A stretch of 34,528 bases of DNA, from positions 1-34,528 of the forward strand of contig NBLX01000011.1 in assembly GCA_002084705.1 (NCBI GenBank), in the 5' to 3' direction. The position numbers were made by a program, and so were the translations under genes. Within the stretch, counting starts at the first letter, position 1. Every line of letters starts with the position of its first letter. Positions 1 to 10,461 of the stretch are shown here, in pieces. Under the pieces are notes generated by a model. The model was given only the letters and a program-made list of their open reading frames with translations. It searched no databases and was not told the origin of the DNA. The DNA comes from Desulfobacteraceae bacterium 4572_35.1. Its GTDB lineage: Bacteria; Desulfobacterota; Desulfuromonadia; Desulfuromonadales; Desulfuromonadaceae.

Positions 1-1341
1 CCAAACTCCAACGATCTCACCTATAAGGTCATATTCACTGGCTTCGGTTATTTGTACTTCCACAATTTCACCGACATCAGCCTGACCTGCGGTGATATAT
101 ACTATGCCGTCTACCTCTGCTGCCTGACCGCGCCATCGCCCCTGTAATAGTAGTTCGGTTTCGGCACTGTAACCGTCAACTAGCACCTCTATAACTTTAC
201 CGACCATGGCCTGCTGTTTAGCACTGGAGATCTCTTGCTGCACACCCATCAATTGTTGTTGCCGTTCCAGTTTTATCTCATCATCAGCCTGAGCAGGCAA
301 CAGGGCCGCACTTGTTCCCTCTTCCTGGGAATAGGTGAACACCCCGACATGGTCAAAATGCCCCTCTTGAACAAATTTATATAATTTCTCAAACTGCGCT
401 GCGGTTTCACCCGGAAAGCCGACGATAAATGAAGTTCGTAAGGTTATTTCCGGTATTATCTGACGAATTTTGTAGATTAAATTTAACAGATCAGCCTCAT
501 TGATGTGCCTGTTCATCGCGGTCAAAATAGTGTCATCAATATGCTGTAAAGGCAGGTCGAGATAATTACATACCTTTTCTTCTGTGGCTATCAGTTCCAG
601 TAACTCATCTGTTACCCCGTCAGGGTAAGCGTACAGCAGGCGAATCCAGGGTAAATCCTCAATTTTAACCAGCTCACGTAGCAGTTTCTCCAGATTGCTG
701 CCATCGTTCAAGTCGTGACCAAAGGCGGTAATGTCTTGAGCAATCAGATTGATCTCTTTCACGCCAGCAGCCACTAACTCTTTTACCTCGGCGATCACTG
801 AAACTATACTGCGGGAACATAAGCTGCCGCGCAGTTGCGGGATAATACAGTAGGAACAGCAGTTTGAGCAGCCTTCGGCAATTTTGACATAAGCGGTATA
901 GAAAGGGGTAGCCTGCACACGTGGAGTGTAGTGATCATACACTCCGCCGGGCTGGCTGACCTCTTGAAGTTGCTGCGGTTGGTCATACCATTGATCGATA
1001 AGCTCAACAATGCGGCAGGCATCACCGGTGCCCATAAACAGATCCACCTCGGGCAACTCCTGCGCTAACTGCTGTTGATAGCGTTGGGACAGGCAGCCGC
1101 AAACTATCAGCATCTCACATTGGCCTTCATCTTTATAGCTGGCCAATTCGAGGATGGTATCAACTGACTCTTCCTGGGCATCGCTGATAAAAGCGCAGGT
1201 GTTGATTATTATAATTTTTGCTTCTTCTTCGTGTAGAGTGATCTCGAAGCGCCCGCCGGCGAGATGACCAAGAATGACCTCGGAATCTACAAGATTTTTT
1301 GGGCATCCCAGGCTAACCAGATAAACTTTTTGTTTATTCAT
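1..1341 (-). CDS. rimO: Ribosomal protein S12 methylthiotransferase RimO (MiaB-like radical SAM), 3' end beyond window
   Basis: Not in the ORF track. Reverse-strand reading from ATG at 1341: MNKQKVYLVSLGCPKNLVDSEVILGHL..., radical-SAM motif AEGCSNCCSYCIIPQ (CX3CX2C), ...LYAYPDGVTDELLELIA..., TRAM-like C-terminus running off the left edge. Confidence 0.93.
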   Translation of the reverse strand, partial: MNKQKVYLVSLGCPKNLVDSEVILGHLAGGRFEITLHEEEAKIIIINTCAFISDAQEESVDTILELASYKDEGQCEMLIVCGCLSQRYQQQLAQELPEVDLFMGTGDACRIVELIDQWYDQPQQLQEVSQPGGVYDHYTPRVQATPFYTAYVKIAEGCSNCCSYCIIPQLRGSLCSRSIVSVIAEVKELVAAGVKEINLIAQDITAFGHDLNDGSNLEKLLRELVKIEDLPWIRLLYAYPDGVTDELLELIATEEKVCNYLDLPLQHIDDTILTAMNRHINEADLLNLIYKIRQIIPEITLRTSFIVGFPGETAAQFEKLYKFVQEGHFDHVGVFTYSQEEGTSAALLPAQADDEIKLERQQQLMGVQQEISSAKQQAMVGKVIEVLVDGYSAETELLLQGRWRGQAAEVDGIVYITAGQADVGEIVEVQITEASEYDLIGEIVGVW

Positions 1342-1353
1342 GTCGTATTTGGA

Positions 1354-1839
1354 CTAAGAACGCATATTGACAAATTGGAGATCAAGATCTAGGTCCGCAC
1401 CTTTAAGCATCTGCATCACTTCTTGCAAATCATCAATCTTTTTGCCCGTCACCCGCACCTCGTCTTCATTGATTTGGGCCTGCACTTTCAATTTGGTGCC
1501 CTTGATCATTTTAACAATCTCCTTGCCCTTTTCCTTCGATATCCCCTGAACAAGGTTGATGTGTTGACGCACTGCCAAACCGGAAGCATCTTCAACTTTG
1601 CCAAAATCGAGGCACTTGGGGGAAACTTTGCGCCGGGTGAGTTTACCTTTAAGGATATCTGTTATTGCCTGCAACTTGTAATCATCAGCAGCCAAGATAG
1701 TAATACTGTCATTATTGAGGGTTATCTCGTTGTGAGTCCCCTTAAAATCGTAACGCTGATCCACCTCTTTACAGGTCTGATTGACAGCGTTATCCACTTC
1801 CTGCATCTCCACCTTAGAAACAATATCAAAACTGGGCAT
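1354..1839 (-). CDS. yajQ: YajQ family nucleotide/cyclic-di-GMP-binding protein
   Basis: 161 aa, [35 protein letters not shown]... is typical YajQ. Confidence 0.95.
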   Translation of the reverse strand: MPSFDIVSKVEMQEVDNAVNQTCKEVDQRYDFKGTHNEITLNNDSITILAADDYKLQAITDILKGKLTRRKVSPKCLDFGKVEDASGLAVRQHINLVQGISKEKGKEIVKMIKGTKLKVQAQINEDEVRVTGKKIDDLQEVMQMLKGADLDLDLQFVNMRS

Positions 1840-1852
1840 TGTTAATCTCCTA

Positions 1853-2644
1853 TTATTTAAAATCCAGGGTCAAGTCAGAGGGATGAACAACGTCTACCCC
1901 TGTTGGTACAGCGAATTTGAACTGACTGTGATCAATTTTCTGGTTAATCTTGATCTGACGAAACTCTATACTGGTTCTGTTGTCGCTCGGATCAATAATG
2001 GTTGCACTGCTTATGGGAAACCCCTGCTGCTGTGGGTTGTCTCCCAGCCATTGTGGCACCTGCAATAGCAAGCTCTTAATGTAAACCGAAGGTTGTTGCG
2101 GCACCAGGATCAGCTGGTATCCTGCTGCATTCGTATCCCCTTGTTTGCCCATAGATACTGAAAAGTGGCTGGACAGTTGCCCCAAATTGCGCAGAAATAA
2201 CAGCGGATCCTCGCTGTAATAACTTTTATCGTTAACCGCCGAAACCATCACCTGACTGTTGTCTGGTTGATATACCCACAAGGTTTTGCCGTCGCAAATA
2301 ACCTCTTGCTTGCTTGGCACAGTGTAACTCCAGTGAAACAGGGTGCTGGAGTTAGTGCCATTGCCATTGCTGTGGTCAAACATCATGATCATGGTGCCGC
2401 GTCCAGTTTGTGTCCGGTTCAGGCTGGCAATAAGTGCTTTTTGATAAAAGTTAGTCTGCACATTGTGGATAATTTCAGCACTTTCACCCGGATTAAAGCG
2501 TTGCTGAATTCGCGCCAGTAATTGCTCCGCACTAATTTTGTTATGATTGATGCTAGTTGTAGCCCATAACTGCGCTGATGAAAACAACAGTATTGATACT
2601 AGAATGGCTATCCGAACTGTTAAAACGGGAACTCCAGTACGCAT
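1853..2644 (-). CDS. lolA: Outer-membrane lipoprotein carrier protein LolA family
   Basis: 263 aa with N-terminal signal sequence; [23 protein letters not shown] and late [36 protein letters not shown] are LolA-like. Confidence 0.85.
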   Translation of the reverse strand: MRTGVPVLTVRIAILVSILLFSSAQLWATTSINHNKISAEQLLARIQQRFNPGESAEIIHNVQTNFYQKALIASLNRTQTGRGTMIMMFDHSNGNGTNSSTLFHWSYTVPSKQEVICDGKTLWVYQPDNSQVMVSAVNDKSYYSEDPLLFLRNLGQLSSHFSVSMGKQGDTNAAGYQLILVPQQPSVYIKSLLLQVPQWLGDNPQQQGFPISSATIIDPSDNRTSIEFRQIKINQKIDHSQFKFAVPTGVDVVHPSDLTLDFK

Positions 2645-2685
2645 GAATGCGACCTTTCCGCAAAAAAATAAAGGTTAAAAAATAA

Positions 2686-3693
2686 TCACTTGAAATGGTT
2701 GAAACCCTGCGCTTCAACCTGCTGTTGATTACCGTTAATGTCTATCCGTTGCAACGAGTAATCCTGTGCTTTAATATTGCCGATATGTGTCAGCGGCAAG
2801 TTTAGTTGTTGAGATAGCCGGGCAACCTCATCTGCACGGTTTGGATCTGCACAGAACAGCAATTCATAGTCTTCACCACCACGGAGAGCTGTTTCAATAT
2901 CCGCGGGGTTGCGATCAAGGTGTTGGCGCAGCTCAGATGAAAAAGGGAGGCAGCGACAATCTACCAAGGCCCCGCAATGGGATTGCTCCATAATATGTCC
3001 AAGGTCGGCAAACAGGCCGTCAGATAGATCGATCATAGCGTTAGCCAACTGTCGCTGTACTAATTGCTGACCAAGTTCTAACCGTGGTGTTGGTTGATTA
3101 TGGCGCAAAATAAGATAATCGCAGGGGGTAATATCACCCTGCAATTGTGCCAGAGCTAAAGCGCTGTCGCCAACAAAGCCCGATACGTAAATATCATCAT
3201 CGATCTGGGCTCCACTGCGTTTAACCATTTGATTGGCAGCGATGCTGCCCTGCACCGTCACTGATATAATCAGTGGTCCATTGCTGCGACAGGTGTCACC
3301 ACCACACAGGGTGGCACCGGCAGCGCTGCACTCATCCAGAAAACCCCGAGTAAAATCCTCTAAATCAGTAGCATCTATATCAATCGGCAAAGCAACACCT
3401 AGAAAAAGATGATTCGCCCTGCCACCCATTGCAGCTACGTCACTTAAATTTACTGCGGCACTCTTGCGCCCTAGTTGGTACATGGAGGTCCAACTGCGCC
3501 GGAAATGGACATCTTCAATGAGTAGATCCTTGCTGGTTAACAAGACGTGATCCTCAGGAATAATTGTGGCGGCGCAATCATCACCTATCCCCACCGGTAC
3601 CGTAGAATCGCTCTTCACCTGTCGACGAATTTGTTCAATCAATCCGAATTCGCCAAGGTTGGATAAATTGTTGTTTTTATCGTTGGATTTCAT
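2686..3693 (-). CDS. thiL: Thiamine-phosphate kinase ThiL
   Basis: GEFGLIEQIRRQ..., GIGDDCAAT, LLTSKDLLIEDVHFRR, AAVNLSDVAAMGG, LCGGDTCRS, IDLSDGLFADLGH, GGEDYELLF. Track ORF begins at a TTG at 3711; ATG at 3693 (MKSNDKNN) is the likelier start. Confidence 0.94.
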   Translation of the reverse strand: MKSNDKNNNLSNLGEFGLIEQIRRQVKSDSTVPVGIGDDCAATIIPEDHVLLTSKDLLIEDVHFRRSWTSMYQLGRKSAAVNLSDVAAMGGRANHLFLGVALPIDIDATDLEDFTRGFLDECSAAGATLCGGDTCRSNGPLIISVTVQGSIAANQMVKRSGAQIDDDIYVSGFVGDSALALAQLQGDITPCDYLILRHNQPTPRLELGQQLVQRQLANAMIDLSDGLFADLGHIMEQSHCGALVDCRCLPFSSELRQHLDRNPADIETALRGGEDYELLFCADPNRADEVARLSQQLNLPLTHIGNIKAQDYSLQRIDINGNQQQVEAQGFNHFK

Positions 3694-3765
3694 GCGCTGT
3701 AGCTTATGCAATCAGGGGACAAAAGTCCAGCATAGAGCAGCGACGGCCGGGTGAAAATCGCCAAG

Positions 3766-4179
3766 CTATTCCAGACTTTCAAATTGCTGTACCGCCTGTC
3801 TGAAATCGTTGGGTAATCGGCGCGGTTTGCGTTTGGTGTAATCAAATGCAATCAGTGCGGTTTTTCCACTGGCGGTAACCTCAAGGTTGCGTTCTATGCG
3901 ATACTCCATGGATATTGAAGAGCGTCCAAGGGCAACGATGCGCACCCCAATATTTAATTCGTCACTATGAAACATCTCAGCCTGATACTTGACTTTGGCT
4001 TCGGGTAATATTATGCCGCAACCACCGATATCGAGCTCGCTGAACCCGCCCAAATTAGCTAAATACTGGATACGCGCCTCTTGAAAAAAATTCAGCACCG
4101 CCGAATTCGCTACATGATTGCCATAATTTATGTCACTGATACTCACCCGATACGAAACAGTAAAATTAAAACCGTCCAT
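3766..4179 (-). CDS. Acyl-CoA thioesterase (hot-dog fold, YbgC/FadM-like)
   Basis: FTVSYRVSISDINYGNHVANSAVLNFFQEARIQYL... hot-dog thioesterase pattern. ORF opens at 4191, but a GGAG Shine-Dalgarno-like sequence precedes the second ATG at 4179. Confidence 0.85.
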   Translation of the reverse strand: MDGFNFTVSYRVSISDINYGNHVANSAVLNFFQEARIQYLANLGGFSELDIGGCGIILPEAKVKYQAEMFHSDELNIGVRIVALGRSSISMEYRIERNLEVTASGKTALIAFDYTKRKPRRLPNDFRQAVQQFESLE

Positions 4180-4303
4180 GTAAATCTCCAATAATTATAT
4201 ATGGTTATGATGGTTGATTTTTTATGGCGACAGGTTGTTCATTTATTTATCGAGTACATCTAATTTGAACATAGCAGATAAACAATATTTGCACCGTTAT
4301 AGT

Positions 4304-4332
4304 TTGCTATACGACCTATGCCAACTTATAAT
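4304..4332 (+). promoter_or_regulatory. Predicted sigma-70-like promoter upstream of nfo
   Basis: TTGCTA (4304-4309), 17-nt spacer, perfect TATAAT (4327-4332); the -10 lies in the small palindrome CTTATAATATAAG. Confidence 0.5.
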
Positions 4333-4379
4333 ATAAGACCGTTTTATAATATCGTACACAATAAAGGATAATTGACAAT

Positions 4380-5231
4380 ATGAAATACATTGGTGCCCAT
4401 GTAAGTGCTGCCGGCGGGGTCTTTAACGCACCTGTTAATGCCGCCGCGATTGGAGCCAGCGCCTTTGCGTTGTTTACTAAAAATCAAAAGCGTTGGCATG
4501 CCAGCGCTCTTACTGAAAAAGTGATAGAACAGTTTAAGGTAAATTGCCAACAATATAATTACACTGCCAGCCAAATATTGCCCCACGACAGCTATCTGAT
4601 AAATCTTGGTCATCCGGAGACAGAAAAATTGGAAAAATCGCGTGCTGCATTCTGCGATGAGATGCTGCGCTGCGAACAGTTGGGGTTGTGTTACTTGAAT
4701 TTCCATCCGGGCAGCCATTTGAAGCAGCTGAGCGAAAACGATTGTCTGGCCCGCGTCGCAGAATCTATAAACATGGCACTGGAATGCAGCAACTCAGTTA
4801 CCGCCGTGATAGAAAATACTGCCGGTCAGGGGACAAATTTAGGCTATCGCTTTGAACATCTGGCGCAAATCATAGCGCAGGTCGAGGATAAATCCCGCAT
4901 AGGCGTATGTCTGGATACCTGCCACACCTTTGTCTCCGGCTACGATCTACGTACCAGCGGAGAGTGTGAAGCAACTTTTGCTGAATTCAATAAGGTTGTT
5001 GGATTCAAATACCTTAAGGGGATGCACCTCAACGACAGCAAAACGAAATATGGCAGCAAAATTGATCGTCACGCACCTTTAGGTGCCGGCGAAATAGGCT
5101 GGGAATGTTTTAAATATATTATGATCGATTCCCGCTTTGACAATATTCCCCTTATTCTCGAAACCACCGATTCGCAATTGTGGCCTCAGGAGATAGCGGC
5201 GCTGAAAGAGTTTGTCAAGGAGGCAAAATAA
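4380..5231 (+). CDS. nfo: Deoxyribonuclease IV (endonuclease IV, Nfo)
   Basis: [21 protein letters not shown]..., [72 protein letters not shown]. Confidence 0.97.
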   Translation: MKYIGAHVSAAGGVFNAPVNAAAIGASAFALFTKNQKRWHASALTEKVIEQFKVNCQQYNYTASQILPHDSYLINLGHPETEKLEKSRAAFCDEMLRCEQLGLCYLNFHPGSHLKQLSENDCLARVAESINMALECSNSVTAVIENTAGQGTNLGYRFEHLAQIIAQVEDKSRIGVCLDTCHTFVSGYDLRTSGECEATFAEFNKVVGFKYLKGMHLNDSKTKYGSKIDRHAPLGAGEIGWECFKYIMIDSRFDNIPLILETTDSQLWPQEIAALKEFVKEAK

Positions 5232-5242
5232 AGAGAGAAAAA

Positions 5243-6217
5243 TCACAGTAACATTGTGTGTGTTTCTGCTCTATCCATGGGTGGCACTGTTAACACATGT
5301 TGCTGGCCGTTGCTGCTGATAAGAACCTCAACCTGTTCCTCGCGAGCGCCCTTGCCGTAAGAGGCAACTATTCCAGCTGCGGTGGCCAGGTCTTTTGGTA
5401 GGGGATTGCCGCTTACTACGCCTAGTGGTCCGGAAAAATTTTGACAGCGCAACAGACAACTGCCGTTACCGGCAAGACGCTTCAGGGCTTCATTGTTGGA
5501 ACGATTACGCCCTAGAGTCAATTTGGCCAGGGGAGACAAGCGGAAGGGGCGCCCCAGTTTAAGCAGTTCTATGTCAAATATTTCGCACTGGGGTTGATGC
5601 TCGAACAGATCTTTTAACCGACCTGAAAATGAACTCTCGGTCAGTAGACAGCCTCCACCTGATGAAGGATATTCGTTGACGCCTAACTCCCGCGCCAGTT
5701 TATCCTGTGCTTTGCGTGAGCGTCCTTGTATCTCTAGCAGTTGTTCCCGATCCACAAGCCCCGACTCCTCCATCGGGGTTGGTGCTAACAGTTTAGCGCT
5801 TAAGGGCCGGAGTATTTTATCTGCGCAGGTTGATCCCTTATTTACTGCCATAAGGGCGGAGCGATTTTGACTTTTGGGGCGCTGACCGATAACTTCACCA
5901 GAGAACAGGAAGTCGTAACCTTTTTCCAGCATGATTTTACCGGCGATCTTGAACATTAACGCATGACAGTCTATACATGGATTCATGTTGCGACCATAGC
6001 CATAACGGGGGTTCTTGAGCATTTTTAGATGTTCTACACCGATGTTCATAACTTGCAACGGCAAATCATACATTTTTGCCATTGCGATTGCGTTGTCAGC
6101 ATTAAAAAACGGGCTGGTAAAACAGAGGCAATAAACCTCGATACCCTGGCGGCGGAGCAATTGCGCCGCTAAAATACTGTCAAGCCCACCAGAAAAAATC
6201 CCTAACGCTCGTACCAT
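5243..6217 (-). CDS. PP-loop ATPase, tRNA thiolase-like (ThiI/MnmA-related) with C-terminal NFACT-R/DUF814-like domain
   Basis: SGGLDS PP-loop, NPCIDCHALMFKIAG (CxxC), GGGCLLTE third Cys, C-terminal KLGRPFRLSPLAKLTLGRNRSNNEALKRLA. Confidence 0.8.
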   Translation of the reverse strand: MVRALGIFSGGLDSILAAQLLRRQGIEVYCLCFTSPFFNADNAIAMAKMYDLPLQVMNIGVEHLKMLKNPRYGYGRNMNPCIDCHALMFKIAGKIMLEKGYDFLFSGEVIGQRPKSQNRSALMAVNKGSTCADKILRPLSAKLLAPTPMEESGLVDREQLLEIQGRSRKAQDKLARELGVNEYPSSGGGCLLTESSFSGRLKDLFEHQPQCEIFDIELLKLGRPFRLSPLAKLTLGRNRSNNEALKRLAGNGSCLLRCQNFSGPLGVVSGNPLPKDLATAAGIVASYGKGAREEQVEVLISSNGQQHVLTVPPMDRAETHTMLL

Positions 6218-6327
6218 TTACTTTATCTCTCCACGAAAAAATAAGCAGGCAAACTCGGGGTCAACCTGCTTCTTAAATTTGATGTTAAGTCGCCGCAGTT
6301 TTTTAAAATAATAACTGCACCGATTAC

Positions 6328-6657
6328 CTATTTTTTGTGACAGCGACCACAGTTACTTCTGGCTTTGAAAGCCTGATGTCCATTATGACAAGAACCGCAC
6401 TGTTCGCCGGCATAAATATTTTTCATAATAATATGTACAGTCCCTTGCTTCATGCGTGGGAATAGTTGCGGGTTATGGCACTGGCGGCAACCCTTTTTAG
6501 CACTGTTGTTATGTACCGTGCCATCAAAAATTACTTTGCCGTTAGAGGATCTGGGAAAAGTGATGGATTTGCCGCGTGGCACCGCAAGAACATCAGTGCT
6601 GGCAAGTCCAAATAATAAGGCAAACAACATAGTAACAAGCACAACTAATCGCTTCAT
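6328..6657 (-). CDS. Small periplasmic triheme cytochrome c (c7-type)
   Basis: Signal peptide plus three CXXCH motifs (CRQCH, CGSCH, CGRCH) and non-CXXCH histidines in 109 aa. Confidence 0.9.
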   Translation of the reverse strand: MKRLVVLVTMLFALLFGLASTDVLAVPRGKSITFPRSSNGKVIFDGTVHNNSAKKGCRQCHNPQLFPRMKQGTVHIIMKNIYAGEQCGSCHNGHQAFKARSNCGRCHKK

Positions 6658-6732
6658 CGCCTTCCCCCCATTTTTTGTAATTTCAATTTAGAGATCCGAT
6701 TTCAGGTTTAACCCACAACGGCATTTAAAATG

Positions 6733-8001
6733 TTAACTATCCGGCAAACAATCTGCTACCAACTCTAACACATGGCACACCTGCTGCGGTAATTTAGCAT
6801 GATTTATCGAGTCTTGTAACTGCATCATACATCCGGGGCAGGCCGAGGCTACGAGATCTGCGTTACTGGCTGCAATTCCATCGGCCTTGCGTTTCCCTAT
6901 CTCACGGCTGGTATCATAATGGTAAACAGAAAAGGTGCCACCGAGTCCACAACATTTATCGGCACCCTCCATCTCGACAAAATTGACATTGGGTAATGCG
7001 CTTAAAATGGCTCGTGGTTCAGTAGTTATCCCCTGGGTACGTAAATGGCAGGGGTCATGATAGGTTACCCGTTTTGTTTCTTTCCAGCGCGGTAATTGCT
7101 GCAACTTTTCTACCAGACCGTTGTCTGCCAGAAACTTGAGGATATCGACCACTTTATCTCCCATTTGCGCATAATCTTTGCCCATGGCACGATAACGTTC
7201 CCCAATGCCGGAATAACAGGAAGCGCACGCGGTTACAATTACCACATCATTTTGACCATTACAGCTAAAGGCGGTAACGTTGGCGTCCGCTAGTTGGTCA
7301 ACCGTTTTTTCATCGCCTGCGGCCAAAGCTGGCAAACCGCAACATCCCTGATCTTGGGGAATAATCAACGGGAAGCCCATAAAGCGGACCACTTTTACCA
7401 ATGCTTCTCCCACCTCGGGGTAGGTGTAATTGATCATACAGCCGGTAAAAAACGAGAGTGTCGGCTTATCTGTATTACCGCCAATTGGTTGCGGATAGCG
7501 TTCGCGAAATGGAGTTGGGGTAAAATCGGGAATACTGCGATCTGTGGTAATAAAAGGGAGGGGAAAACGCAGACGTAACCCGCTGTGATCGGGTATTTTT
7601 TTAAATAATATTCCTCCGAAGTGATCGCTACTTTTTGCCAGGGTGTTCATCAGTTTTGGTCGCTTGATAACGGAGGTAATGGCTTTGCCAAAAGTTGATA
7701 ACCCTTTACGTTCAGCGATTTCGCGCCGCGCCGCCATTACAATTTGATCAGTTGGCACTAAATTGGGACACTTATCAAAACATGACCCGCACAATAAACA
7801 TTGCGACATATCGAGAACGAAACGTTTATCGAGTGGGAGATCTTTATCGAGCAGAGCATTGGCAATAGCGATCTTGCCACGCGCAACCGTCGATTCCCGT
7901 TTAATAGTTTTGTATACGGCACATTGTGCCTGACAGGCGCCACATTTGACACATTTATCGATATCGGCACGAAAATCAGCCAGTTTTTTATGGTTACTCA
8001 T
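6733..8001 (-). CDS. glcF: (Fe-S)-binding oxidoreductase subunit, glycolate oxidase GlcF / lactate-oxidase type
   Basis: Two ferredoxin motifs (CVKCGACQAQC, CLLCGSCFDKCP) and two CCG-type motifs (GCCGLPALAAGD, KCCGLGGTFSV). Adjacent to GlcD-like FAD subunit. Confidence 0.88.
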   Translation of the reverse strand: MSNHKKLADFRADIDKCVKCGACQAQCAVYKTIKRESTVARGKIAIANALLDKDLPLDKRFVLDMSQCLLCGSCFDKCPNLVPTDQIVMAARREIAERKGLSTFGKAITSVIKRPKLMNTLAKSSDHFGGILFKKIPDHSGLRLRFPLPFITTDRSIPDFTPTPFRERYPQPIGGNTDKPTLSFFTGCMINYTYPEVGEALVKVVRFMGFPLIIPQDQGCCGLPALAAGDEKTVDQLADANVTAFSCNGQNDVVIVTACASCYSGIGERYRAMGKDYAQMGDKVVDILKFLADNGLVEKLQQLPRWKETKRVTYHDPCHLRTQGITTEPRAILSALPNVNFVEMEGADKCCGLGGTFSVYHYDTSREIGKRKADGIAASNADLVASACPGCMMQLQDSINHAKLPQQVCHVLELVADCLPDS

Positions 8002-8018
8002 CCCCTTGTTTACCTCGG

Positions 8019-9419
8019 CTATTCTAGCCCCTTGGGGGCATTCTCTAATAATATTTTACCCGGATTTAGCACATTTTTCGGATCAAGCGCTTGTTTTATC
8101 GTTTTCATATAAGCAACGGCCGCCGGATCCAGTTCCATGGGGATATATGGTGCCTTGGTGTTACCGACACCGTGTTCACCGCTCATGGTTCCCCCAAGCT
8201 CCAACGCTCCAGCAAAGACCTCTTCGATGGCATGTTCAGCTTTTTCAGATTGACCAGTTACGTTTTTATCAATCATAATATTTACGTGGATGTTGCCGTC
8301 ACCTGCGTGACCAAAATTAACAATGGGGATCTGATATTTTTCGGCTATGGCATTGACCTTGCGAATCATATCGGGCACACGACTGCGGGGTACGCAGATA
8401 TCTTCGTTAAATTTATCTGGGTTTACGTTGCGCAAACTGGCTGATACTGAGCGCCGTACTTTCCATATATCTTCGCTCTCTTCAGGTGTGGTGGCAATTT
8501 GGGTTGCTACTACCCCCAGAGGTTGAATTATCTCCAGAATACGTTTAGCCTGTTTTTCAATCATGTCGCTGTCGCCATCAACCTCAATAATCAGCACCGC
8601 TTGTGCCTGCTCAGGCAACTCAAGGTCGGTGGCCTTGCGTACACACTCGATGGTGGCTGAGTCCATAAATTCCAGTGTGGTCGGAATGATCTTACCACGG
8701 ATAATAGCTGAAACGGCTCGCGCCGCCCCGTCGATGGAATCAAACATCACTAACATGGTTTTTTTAGCTTCCGGCAGGGGTAGGAGTTTAATTGTCAATT
8801 TGGTGATGATCCCCAAGGTCCCTTCACAGCCAACCATCAACTTGGTTAAGTCGTAACCGACCACCCCTTTCATAGTAGCTCCGCCAGTTTTAATAATATC
8901 GCCCTGAGGCGTAACCACTTCGAGACCGATAATATAATCTTTGGTAACGCCGTATTTTACACAGCGCGGTCCACCCGCACATTCGGCAGCATTCCCACCC
9001 AATGTGCTGAATTTAAGAGAAGCTGGATCTGGAGGATAAAATAGCCCAACTTTCTCCACCGCTTGTTGAAACTGCTCAGTTACCACCCCCGGTTGCACAG
9101 TGGCGACCAGATTTTCCTCATCAATTTTCAGGATGCGATCCATGCGGCTGGTAACCAGAACAACTCCCCCCTTTATGGGCAGGCTGCCACCGCTGAAGCC
9201 ACTACCGGCACCGCGGGGGAAGACCGGAATGTTTTCTACGTTGGCCATCTTCATTATCAGGCTGATCTGCTCGGCATTTTCCGGAAAGATCACCACGTCT
9301 GGTAAAAACTTTTGCTGTGTTGCATCGTAGGAGTAACACAACATATCGCTGGCGGCGCTGGTTACATTTTCCGCGCCGACAATATCTTCAATAAGGCGGA
9401 TAACTCGCTTAGCTAACAT
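8019..9419 (-). CDS. glcD: FAD-linked oxidase, glycolate oxidase GlcD / D-lactate dehydrogenase type
   Basis: VFPRGAGSGFSGGSLP, FYPPDPASLKFSTLGGNAAECAGGPRCVKYG, FGHAGDGNIHVN, SGEHGVGNTKAPYI. Confidence 0.92.
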   Translation of the reverse strand: MLAKRVIRLIEDIVGAENVTSAASDMLCYSYDATQQKFLPDVVIFPENAEQISLIMKMANVENIPVFPRGAGSGFSGGSLPIKGGVVLVTSRMDRILKIDEENLVATVQPGVVTEQFQQAVEKVGLFYPPDPASLKFSTLGGNAAECAGGPRCVKYGVTKDYIIGLEVVTPQGDIIKTGGATMKGVVGYDLTKLMVGCEGTLGIITKLTIKLLPLPEAKKTMLVMFDSIDGAARAVSAIIRGKIIPTTLEFMDSATIECVRKATDLELPEQAQAVLIIEVDGDSDMIEKQAKRILEIIQPLGVVATQIATTPEESEDIWKVRRSVSASLRNVNPDKFNEDICVPRSRVPDMIRKVNAIAEKYQIPIVNFGHAGDGNIHVNIMIDKNVTGQSEKAEHAIEEVFAGALELGGTMSGEHGVGNTKAPYIPMELDPAAVAYMKTIKQALDPKNVLNPGKILLENAPKGLE

Positions 9420-9775
9420 TGATTTGTTCCCCTTGTTTTGTAATTATTTAGCCCCCTCAATTTGGACTCGTAACCATGTCATATTAAGACAAATAGGACA
9501 ATTAAGGTTAACTTTGGGCATATTAGGTAAAAAAAAGTTGTCGCGCAAGGGGAAAATCAGATACTTTGAGGAGTGTTTTGCATCGCAATGCTGCCTTGCA
9601 ATAGAGTTTGCTGACTTGATTTTTAATTCATTATGGTAAAATTAACAGCGTTCCAGTTTTGGTTTATGGTTAACGTTCTTGTGATTTTGCATCCTGCAAT
9701 AAAAGAGCGTTGTTCATAAATGGTTCTACTGAGTTATACAGGTGGCGATAACCTTCTCGAAAAAAAAGGAGTTAG

Positions 9776-10438
9776 ATGATGGCAAAAATTGGTGTTGTTC
9801 TTGCTGGTTGTGGTGTTTTTGATGGTAGTGAAATCCATGAAGCAGTTGTAACTTTGCTGGCTATTGATCGTGGTGGTGCTGAGGCAGTTTGTATGGCGCC
9901 AAATATAGAACAGGCTGACGTAGTAGATCATCTAGATGGGAAAGAGGTTCACGAGGATCGTGAAGTTTTGGTGGAATCAGCGCGTATTGCTCGAGGCAAT
10001 ATCAAAAACCTTAACAGCGTGAGTGCTGTCGATATTGACGCTTTAGTGTTGCCCGGCGGTTTTGGTGCCGCAAAAAACTTGTCTACTTTTGCTAGTGCAG
10101 GAGCTGAATGTGGTGTTAATAGCGATTTGGCCGAACTGGTGGTAGATATGGTCAAAGCTGGTAAACCTGTAGTTGCTATCTGCATTGCGCCGGCAGTTAT
10201 TGCAAAAATTCTGTGCAACGACAATAAAAAACCACGATTGACTATAGGTAACGATAAGGCTACCGCTGAAGCCCTGGAACAGATGGGGGCGATCCATGTC
10301 GAGTGTGGTGTCGATGATTACGTTGTGGATGAGCAGTTGAAGGTAATAACCACTCCAGCTTATATGCTGGCAAACTCTATAAGTGAGGCAGCAGCGGGCA
10401 TTGAAAAAGCTATTGCGGCTATGTTTACGCTGCTGTAG
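9776..10438 (+). CDS. elbB: Isoprenoid biosynthesis glyoxalase ElbB (DJ-1/PfpI superfamily)
   Basis: KIGVVLAGCGVFDGSEIHEAV, VLPGGFGAAKNLSTFA, AICIAPAVIAKIL; AAAGGAG Shine-Dalgarno upstream. Confidence 0.93.
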   Translation: MMAKIGVVLAGCGVFDGSEIHEAVVTLLAIDRGGAEAVCMAPNIEQADVVDHLDGKEVHEDREVLVESARIARGNIKNLNSVSAVDIDALVLPGGFGAAKNLSTFASAGAECGVNSDLAELVVDMVKAGKPVVAICIAPAVIAKILCNDNKKPRLTIGNDKATAEALEQMGAIHVECGVDDYVVDEQLKVITTPAYMLANSISEAAAGIEKAIAAMFTLL

Positions 10439-10461
10439 CGCACAAAAATCATATCGCTGAT

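Noticed and set aside
4325-4352. Direct repeat TTATAATAT / palindrome CTTATAATATAAG as a possible operator
   Set aside because: Low-complexity AT sequence; better explained as a -10 promoter element than as a regulator site.
5645-5660. GACAGCCTCC resembling the palindrome arm
   Set aside because: Lies inside the PP-loop ATPase coding sequence; a short chance match.
9424-9639. 71-aa + strand ORF upstream of elbB
   Set aside because: No ribosome-binding site or recognisable motif; probably intergenic/promoter DNA.
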